From Terriglobales bacterium (GTDB lineage Bacteria; Acidobacteriota; Terriglobia; Terriglobales; Acidobacteriaceae), in the NCBI GenBank assembly GCA_035651655.1, contig DASRFG010000014.1:1-64000 (forward strand): 64,000 nucleotides of DNA, in the 5' to 3' direction. Positions within the stretch are counted from its first letter, which is position 1, and every line of letters starts with the position of its first letter. Positions 59,072-64,000 of the stretch are shown here, in pieces. The position numbers and the translations under genes are program-made. The notes under the pieces were generated by a model that saw only the letters and a program-made list of their open reading frames with translations, ran no database searches and had not been told where the DNA came from.

Positions 59072-60133
59072 TTGAAGCGCTACAAGATTGCAGTCATCGA
59101 GGGCGACGGCATCGGCCGCGAAGTAGTTCCAGAAGGTATTCGTGTGCTGGAATCTGTTGGTCGCGGCAGCGACATTAATTTCTCCTGGCAGCACTTTGAC
59201 TGGAGTTGCGAGCGGTTTCTCAAAACCGGGCGAATGATGCCGGAAGACGGTCTCGATCAGCTCCGCTCTTTCGATGCTATCTATCTGGGAGCGGTGGGTA
59301 GCCCACAAGTGCCGGATCATGTATCCCTTTGGGGACTTCTTATTCCCATTCGCCGGGCGTTCCAGCAGTACGTGAACCTGCGGCCGTGCCGTCTGCTCCA
59401 GGGGATCTCAACCCCTCTCAGAGATTTCCCTCCTGGCTGCATTGATCTCTGCATCGTTCGCGAAAACAACGAGGGTGAATATTCTGAGATTGGAGGCCGA
59501 CTGTTCCGCAACACCGACGCGGAGTTTGCAACCCAGGAGACAGTCTTTACCCGCCATGGATGCGATCGTGTAATGCGGTTTGCGTTTCAGCTGGCTGCAA
59601 AACGGAAGCGGCATGTCACCTCGGCCACTAAGTCAAATGGCATCGTCTTCACCATGCCGTTCTGGGATGAGCGCTTCGCCGCGATTACCAAGGAATTTCC
59701 GGACATCAAAACCGATCAATATCACATCGACATTCTGACGGCGCACTTTGTGCGTCACCCTGACTGGTTTGATGTTGTGGTGGGATCGAACCTGTTCGGC
59801 GACATCTTGTCCGACCTGGGGGCAGCCGTCGTAGGCTCCATGGGACTCGCGCCTTCGGCAAATCTCAATCCTGAACGTAAATATCCTTCCATGTTTGAGC
59901 CCGTTCATGGGTCTGCGCCCGACATCGCCGGACGCGGAATTGCAAATCCCACCGCGCAAATCTGGTCAGGAGCAATGATGCTACGCCACCTGGAGGAAGA
60001 CAAGGCGGCTGACAAAATTGAACGGGCCATCGCCGCAGTCCTCGCGACACCTGAGGTTCGAACTCCTGACATTGGCGGGAAGGCTACTACCAGCGATCTA
60101 GGAGACGCGATCGCACACGAAGTTGCCGCCTAG
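59072..60133 (+). CDS. Tartrate/D-malate dehydrogenase type beta-decarboxylating dehydrogenase
   Basis: A 353-residue member of the isocitrate/isopropylmalate dehydrogenase family. The stretch GSPQVPDHVSLWGLLIPIRR followed by YVNLRPCRL is that of tartrate/D-malate dehydrogenases (TtuC/DmlA). Other features are IAVIEGDGIGREVVPEG, CIVRENNEGEYSEIGG and the nucleotide-binding FEPVHGSAPDIAGRGIANP. It should oxidise a 2-hydroxy-dicarboxylate with NAD and often decarboxylate it. The TTG start has GAGG five bases upstream. It lies 36 bases after the MmgE/PrpD gene. Confidence 0.87.
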   Translation: MKRYKIAVIEGDGIGREVVPEGIRVLESVGRGSDINFSWQHFDWSCERFLKTGRMMPEDGLDQLRSFDAIYLGAVGSPQVPDHVSLWGLLIPIRRAFQQYVNLRPCRLLQGISTPLRDFPPGCIDLCIVRENNEGEYSEIGGRLFRNTDAEFATQETVFTRHGCDRVMRFAFQLAAKRKRHVTSATKSNGIVFTMPFWDERFAAITKEFPDIKTDQYHIDILTAHFVRHPDWFDVVVGSNLFGDILSDLGAAVVGSMGLAPSANLNPERKYPSMFEPVHGSAPDIAGRGIANPTAQIWSGAMMLRHLEEDKAADKIERAIAAVLATPEVRTPDIGGKATTSDLGDAIAHEVAA

Positions 60134-60189
60134 GCGGCCTGTTGGACAACCTTCACTGGGCTCACTAAACTCATCCCAAGCAGAAATTT

Positions 60190-61233
60190 ATGCGCCTAGT
60201 GACCTTTGAAAATGAATTCCGCCAGAGCCGGATTGGCGCAGTAGGTTCGCAAGGCGAAATTGTTGATCTAAACGTCGCCCGCGCTCTGTACCTCCGAGAC
60301 GTAGACGGCCAGACCGCATACGCTCGAACGGCCGATTCGATGGTCCCCCCCAACATGCGGCAGTTGTTCGAAGGCGGCGATGCGAGTCTGGAAGCTGCAG
60401 GGAAAGCATTTCAGCACGCGCTGGAAGTTAAGCAGACGAAGGAAAGGCCGCTCGGAACGAGTGATGAGCCGCTTTTTTACAAGTTTTCTGAAGTGAAGGT
60501 AAAGGCGCCGATCATCCCGAAAAAGTTCTTTCACACCGCCGGTAATTTCCGCGAACACCACGAAGAAGCGCAGCGCGCGAAATTTTCTCATCCCGTGCGG
60601 CCATGGATTGTATTTTTCCAGAATGTTGACGCCATTGTGGGCCCGGATGAGCCGGTGATCTATCCCGAGCACCTCACGCAAGAGTTGGACTACGAGCTGG
60701 AGCTGGCCGTCGTGCTAAAAAAATCCGGCAAACATTTCACGGCGGCAGAAGCCAGCGATTACATCGGCGGCTACGTGATCTTCAACGACATTACGGCGCG
60801 CGACATCCAGCGCGAGGAGATGAAGTCAGGCGTATTCAGTTTTTGCAAAGCTATAGACACCTTCTGTCCGCTCGGGCCGCACATTGTTACGGCCGACGAA
60901 ATTCCCGACCCGCACAATCTGGCCATGGAGCTGCGAGTGAACGGCGAGCCGCGCCAGCGTTCGCATTCCGGCAAGATGGCTGTGAAGATTCCCGAGATTC
61001 TCGCCCACTATTCGCCCATGGGTTACAGCGCCGGCGATGTGCTTTCCACGGGAACGGTTTCGGGGGTGGCGGCGTTCAGCGGAGATCCGAAAGCCTGGTA
61101 CCTCAAGCCCGGTGACGTGATGGAGTGCGAGATCGAGCGCATCGGCGTGCTGCGCAATCCAGTCATCTCCTGGAAAGAGGCTTACGGCGGCAAACCCGCG
61201 CCGGTGCTGGCGGCGCTGGAAACTGATCGCTAG
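60190..61233 (+). CDS. Fumarylacetoacetate hydrolase (FAH) family protein
   Basis: A 347-residue FAH-fold enzyme. The metal-binding triad appears as Glu residues in LDYELELAVVLKKSGK and Asp in VIFNDITARDIQ. Substrate-side motifs are HTAGNFREHHEEAQ near the start, CKAIDTFCPLGPHIVTADEI, and the C-terminal GTVSGVAAFSGDP and LKPGDVMECEIERIG. Members cleave or decarboxylate beta-oxo acids such as fumarylpyruvate or oxaloacetate. Its place between a hydroxyacid dehydrogenase and a LeuA-like enzyme suggests it acts on an oxoacid intermediate. No strong ribosome site precedes the ATG. Confidence 0.87.
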   Translation: MRLVTFENEFRQSRIGAVGSQGEIVDLNVARALYLRDVDGQTAYARTADSMVPPNMRQLFEGGDASLEAAGKAFQHALEVKQTKERPLGTSDEPLFYKFSEVKVKAPIIPKKFFHTAGNFREHHEEAQRAKFSHPVRPWIVFFQNVDAIVGPDEPVIYPEHLTQELDYELELAVVLKKSGKHFTAAEASDYIGGYVIFNDITARDIQREEMKSGVFSFCKAIDTFCPLGPHIVTADEIPDPHNLAMELRVNGEPRQRSHSGKMAVKIPEILAHYSPMGYSAGDVLSTGTVSGVAAFSGDPKAWYLKPGDVMECEIERIGVLRNPVISWKEAYGGKPAPVLAALETDR

Positions 61234-61251
61234 ACTGGAAACTGATGGGTA

Positions 61252-61273
61252 GAGACGTAGCCTGCTACGTCTC
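61252..61273. repeat. Perfect 10-bp inverted repeat before the LeuA-like gene
   Basis: GAGACGTAGC and its complement GCTACGTCTC with a two-base loop, ending 11 bases before the start codon at 61285. It occupies the position where a ribosome site would be. It may be a mobile palindromic repeat or a translation-affecting hairpin. Confidence 0.8.
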
Positions 61274-61284
61274 CTCAATATTTC

Positions 61285-62499
61285 ATGACATCCGACGGCC
61301 TAAAAAACAAAGTTTGGGTGAGCGAAGTCAATGCCCGGCCGGAGATCCGGTCCGCCTTTCGCCGCACCCAGCCGGTTCGCTTTTATGACACTACACTGCG
61401 CGATGGCGAGCAAACCGTCGGCGTGGTGCTCTCGCCGGAACAGAAGCTCGAAATCGCGCACAAGCTGGATGAGCTGGGCGTCAGCCGCATTGAAGCGGGA
61501 TTCCCTCGAGTTTCCGCGGAAGACAGTCATGCTTTCAAACTCGTGCTGGACGCTGGCCTGAAGGCCGAAGTATGGGGCTTTGCTCGCGCCACCCGCGCAG
61601 ACGTTGAGGAGCTGGTGCGCCTCGGAGCTCGAGCATCTGTGATCGAGGTACCTACCAGCGACATCAAGCTCAAAGCTTATGACATTTCTCGTGAGCAAGC
61701 GGTAGCGCGAGTGACCGAAACTATCCGTTTTGCCAAGCAGAACAACATCACGGTTGCGTTCTTCGCAGTGGATGGCACTCGCACTGAGCTCACGTTTCTG
61801 AGAGAAATCTATCTGGCTGCCTGCGAAGCCGGCGCCGACGAAGTGGTACTAGTGGACACCATCGGCGCCTGCGGGCCCGAAGCCGTTGAATTCCTTACGC
61901 GGCAACTATGCGAATGGGTAGGCCCGACAATTCCGGTGCACTTTCATGGGCACAACGATTTTGGCCTGGCCACCGCGTCAGCCATCGCGGCGGTGCGCGG
62001 CGGCGCTACGTGGATCCAGGGCACGATCAATGGAATGGGCGAGCGCGCGGGCAATGCCGATATCGCCGAGATCGCGCTGGCGCTGCGCTGCCTGTACGAC
62101 GTCCCCGTGGCGCTCGACTTAACGAAAGTGCGTGAGGTATCTGAAGTCGTCCGCAAGGCGGCCGGCTATGATGTGGACGCCTGGAAACCGCTGGTCGGAG
62201 AAAACCTGTTCATGCGTGAGAGCGGCGCCGTGGCCAGCCAGTTTCATATCCCCGAGGCAATCGAGCCTTACTCCGCCGATCTTGTCCGAGCCAACCGGCG
62301 AATTGTGTTGGGAAAAAAGAGCGGCTTAGACAGCATCGACTTGAAATGCCGCGAGCTGGGAGTGGAAATTCCGGCAGATGCACGAGCAACCATCCTGGCC
62401 GAAATAAAACGAAGAGCTATTGCGAAGCGTGGATTGATCAGCGATAAAGAATTCCGCGAGATCGCAGCTCAGCTCGCTCCAACGTCGCGACTCGCCTAG
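61285..62499 (+). CDS. Homocitrate/isopropylmalate synthase family (HMGL-like) protein
   Basis: A 404-residue DRE-TIM enzyme. Motifs: RFYDTTLRDGEQTVGVVLSP (Arg-Asp catalytic and metal site), GVSRIEAGFPRVS, VLVDTIGACGP, HFHGHNDFGLATASA (metal HxH) and GTINGMGERAGNADIAEIAL. The C-terminal extension (about 290-404) lacks a full leucine regulatory domain, so a homocitrate- or citramalate-like synthase, or a lyase of the same fold, is more likely than LeuA proper. It would condense or cleave acetyl-CoA with a 2-oxoacid. It is last in the MmgE/PrpD operon and overlaps the convergent gene by four bases. Confidence 0.86.
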   Translation: MTSDGLKNKVWVSEVNARPEIRSAFRRTQPVRFYDTTLRDGEQTVGVVLSPEQKLEIAHKLDELGVSRIEAGFPRVSAEDSHAFKLVLDAGLKAEVWGFARATRADVEELVRLGARASVIEVPTSDIKLKAYDISREQAVARVTETIRFAKQNNITVAFFAVDGTRTELTFLREIYLAACEAGADEVVLVDTIGACGPEAVEFLTRQLCEWVGPTIPVHFHGHNDFGLATASAIAAVRGGATWIQGTINGMGERAGNADIAEIALALRCLYDVPVALDLTKVREVSEVVRKAAGYDVDAWKPLVGENLFMRESGAVASQFHIPEAIEPYSADLVRANRRIVLGKKSGLDSIDLKCRELGVEIPADARATILAEIKRRAIAKRGLISDKEFREIAAQLAPTSRLA

Positions 62500-63590
62500 T
62501 CGCCTCTTCTTGCTCCCGCAGCTTTGAAATGCGGCAGCACCGCTTCGCCAAACAGCCGCGCTTGCTCTTCGCGATTTTCTCCCCAAATTTCCAGCAGGAT
62601 GTGAGTGCATCCGGCGGCACGGTATTGTTCGATAGCTGCAATACATTCGTCGGGTGTGCCCGCGATGGGAGAGGTCTTACGCAGGATGTCGTCCGTGACC
62701 GCGCCTGCGGCCGCTTTGCGCCCGCCGCGCTCCATAGCGTCCGCAATCGGCTGGATTTCTTCAGAGGTCAGACCGGCATTCTGCAGGATCATGTCGGCGG
62801 AGCCGCGGATGTTCTGAACTTTGTTGGCTAAATACATGGCCGCCATCTCGCGAGCGCCCTCTTTTCCGCGCGCAGAATTGCGGTCGATGCTGCCGACCAC
62901 CACCGAGCCGAGATCGAGGGCGGCAGGATCACGCCCCGCCTTGCGCGCACCTTCTTCCATGTTCGTGCGCGAGTAGCGCACAAATCCGGGCGTGGTGATG
63001 CTGGCGGTAAGCAGCCCGTCGGAGTGCGACCCGGAAAGCCGCTGCAGCACCGGACCGGTGGCGCCAACATAAATGGGGGGAACCGAACGCGGCGAATGCG
63101 CGTCGCTGCGCAAAGGCGGCAAGAATGCGGAAAAAGCCTTTCCCTGAAATTCCACGGCCTTTCCGGCGAGCGCAGCTTTGACAATCTCTATGCTCTCGCG
63201 CATCACCACCGCCGGACTTGCTTCCTTTCCCTTCTCACCCTCGCCAATTTCCTTCATGAAAATTTTCGAGGCGCCCAAGCCGAGCAGAAACCGTCCTTCG
63301 CCGGCGGCCTCCTGCATCACTCGAGCCTCCATCGCGATCTGCACCGGATGGCGCGTATAAGGCGAAATAATTCCCCAGCCGATGAGGATGCGTCGCGTCT
63401 CACGGCCAATGATGGCGGTAATGGCGGTTGAGGAACGCGCCTCCATGGAATGTTTGCGCCACCACGGGTAGGCCTCGGCCAGCCAGAACGCGTCGAAGCC
63501 GGCGCGGTCGCAGGCTTTCGCCATGCGCACCGTTTCTTCCAGCGGCTCCATGCTCAACTGCAATACACCAATGCGAAATGGAACGCTCAT
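62496..63590 (-). CDS. LLM class (luciferase-like) flavin-dependent oxidoreductase
   Basis: A 364-residue TIM-barrel protein of the bacterial luciferase-like group, binding FMN or F420. It starts with RIGVLQLSMEPLEETVRMAK and has AFWLAEAYPWWR, GRETRRILIGWGIISPYTRH and GRFLLGLGASKIFMKEIG. The middle PPIYVGATGPVLQRLSGSHS and the final ILLEIWGENREEQARLF are usual for F420-dependent members. The substrate is unknown. It is 31 bases downstream of the ketopantoate-reductase-type gene, probably one operon. Confidence 0.85.
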   Translation of the reverse strand: MSVPFRIGVLQLSMEPLEETVRMAKACDRAGFDAFWLAEAYPWWRKHSMEARSSTAITAIIGRETRRILIGWGIISPYTRHPVQIAMEARVMQEAAGEGRFLLGLGASKIFMKEIGEGEKGKEASPAVVMRESIEIVKAALAGKAVEFQGKAFSAFLPPLRSDAHSPRSVPPIYVGATGPVLQRLSGSHSDGLLTASITTPGFVRYSRTNMEEGARKAGRDPAALDLGSVVVGSIDRNSARGKEGAREMAAMYLANKVQNIRGSADMILQNAGLTSEEIQPIADAMERGGRKAAAGAVTDDILRKTSPIAGTPDECIAAIEQYRAAGCTHILLEIWGENREEQARLFGEAVLPHFKAAGARRGD

Positions 63591-63621
63591 AAATTTCGGG
63601 TTCGTCCACGGTCGACGGTGT

Positions 63622-64000
63622 TTACGGCTCCGTCCACGAATGCTCCAGGCCCTTAATCAGCGCCCACATGGCGCGATTCAGCGGAGTGGGTACGCCGGTC
63701 TTTTCTCCCCAGTGCACGATAGCACCATTCATGAAGTCCACTTCTGTCTGGCGCTTCGCGATCACGTCCTGAAGCATGCTCGCCTTGTGCTTGCCGGGCG
63801 CGTTGGCGCCTTTCTTGACCAGCTCTCTCGGATCGCCGTGCAGCGCGATGCCCAACGCCTTTGCGACCGCTAATCCTTCGTCGATCAAGTCGTCGAAAAG
63901 TCGACCAGTGGATGGAAAGAATGTCGCAGCGCCATGGTGAAGTAGCGTGAGGGCGCCCACCGGATTTGTAGAAGCATTGAAGATCAACTTGGTCCATTGC
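63622..64000 (-). CDS. Ketopantoate reductase family protein (partial, 5' part outside window)
   Basis: The C-terminal ~125 residues of a PanE/ApbA-type 2-oxoacid reductase; the frame stays open through the window end (QWTKLIFNASTNPVGALTLL), so the N-terminal Rossmann half lies beyond 64000. The Lys-Asn-Asn set of the active site (KLIFN...N) and the later RQTEVDFMNGAIVHWGEKTG helix are typical of the family's catalytic C-domain. It could make pantoate or reduce another 2-oxoacid. It is followed by the LLM oxidoreductase gene. Confidence 0.85.
   Translation of the reverse strand, partial: QWTKLIFNASTNPVGALTLLHHGAATFFPSTGRLFDDLIDEGLAVAKALGIALHGDPRELVKKGANAPGKHKASMLQDVIAKRQTEVDFMNGAIVHWGEKTGVPTPLNRAMWALIKGLEHSWTEP

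Noticed and set aside
30130-64000. Whole right part as a genomic island inserted at tRNA-Ser
   Set aside because: No integrase, no second copy of the tRNA 3' end and no transposase in 34 kb; the tRNA position alone is weak evidence.

Overview
The window looks like chromosome from an Acidobacteriota soil bacterium (Koribacter/Sulfotelmatobacter-like). This is inferred from gene types: a winged-helix/TolB-propeller regulator, an Oar-like TonB-dependent receptor with a carboxypeptidase-regulatory N-domain, duplicated short type IV pilins, DUF2934, many YVTN/YncE propellers, and dispersed GC-rich palindromic repeats. No rRNA or species marker is present, so the assignment stays at phylum level.

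Left part (1-8.7 kb): small zinc-ribbon and DUF2934 proteins, a winged-helix regulator, a membrane-bound winged-helix/TolB protein, a small exported protein, a CPBP protease gene destroyed by several frameshifts and a stop, and then the remains of an integrative element (XRE regulator, excisionase-like protein, tyrosine recombinase) ending against the 3' end of tRNA-Pro(CGG).

Middle part (8.7-30 kb): a tripartite EmrAB-TolC-type drug efflux operon; nagA with a DapB-like dehydrogenase, preceded by two tandem copies of a ~192 bp repeat; an amino acid permease; a CocE-type hydrolase translationally coupled to a TolB-propeller/PHP fusion; a cysteine dioxygenase; TatA; two nearly identical tandem pilins, each with its own terminator and a candidate sigma-54 promoter; DUF4242; AI-2E transporter; TldD/PmbA; PilZ plus a NarL-type regulator whose phosphoacceptor Asp is Glu; tRNA-Ser(GGA).

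Right part (30-64 kb): a large catabolic/transport locus. It holds five secreted YncE-type propellers (one fused to two CxxCH domains), two Tat-signal MmgE/PrpD proteins, four MFS carriers, a TonB-dependent receptor, an OmpR/histidine kinase pair, a phosphatase-superfamily enzyme with a class V aminotransferase and a D-2-hydroxyacid dehydrogenase (FAD + FeS), a PEP-mutase/isocitrate-lyase family protein, a cupin, and an operon of MmgE/PrpD, tartrate/D-malate-type dehydrogenase, FAH-family and homocitrate/isopropylmalate-synthase-family enzymes, followed convergently by an LLM oxidoreductase and a ketopantoate-reductase-type gene cut by the window end.

The main discovery is that transcription units across 30.2-57.4 kb share one promoter design: three TTMAY half-sites spaced exactly 11 bp (five bases plus six), followed 9-10 bases later by a -10-like hexamer, in the direction of the gene. 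I found eight copies, one in front of the two-component system itself. This points to a single regulon, probably controlled by the OmpR-type regulator encoded at 38225-38905, for uptake and oxidation of an unidentified organic (hydroxy/dicarboxylic) acid or its precursor.
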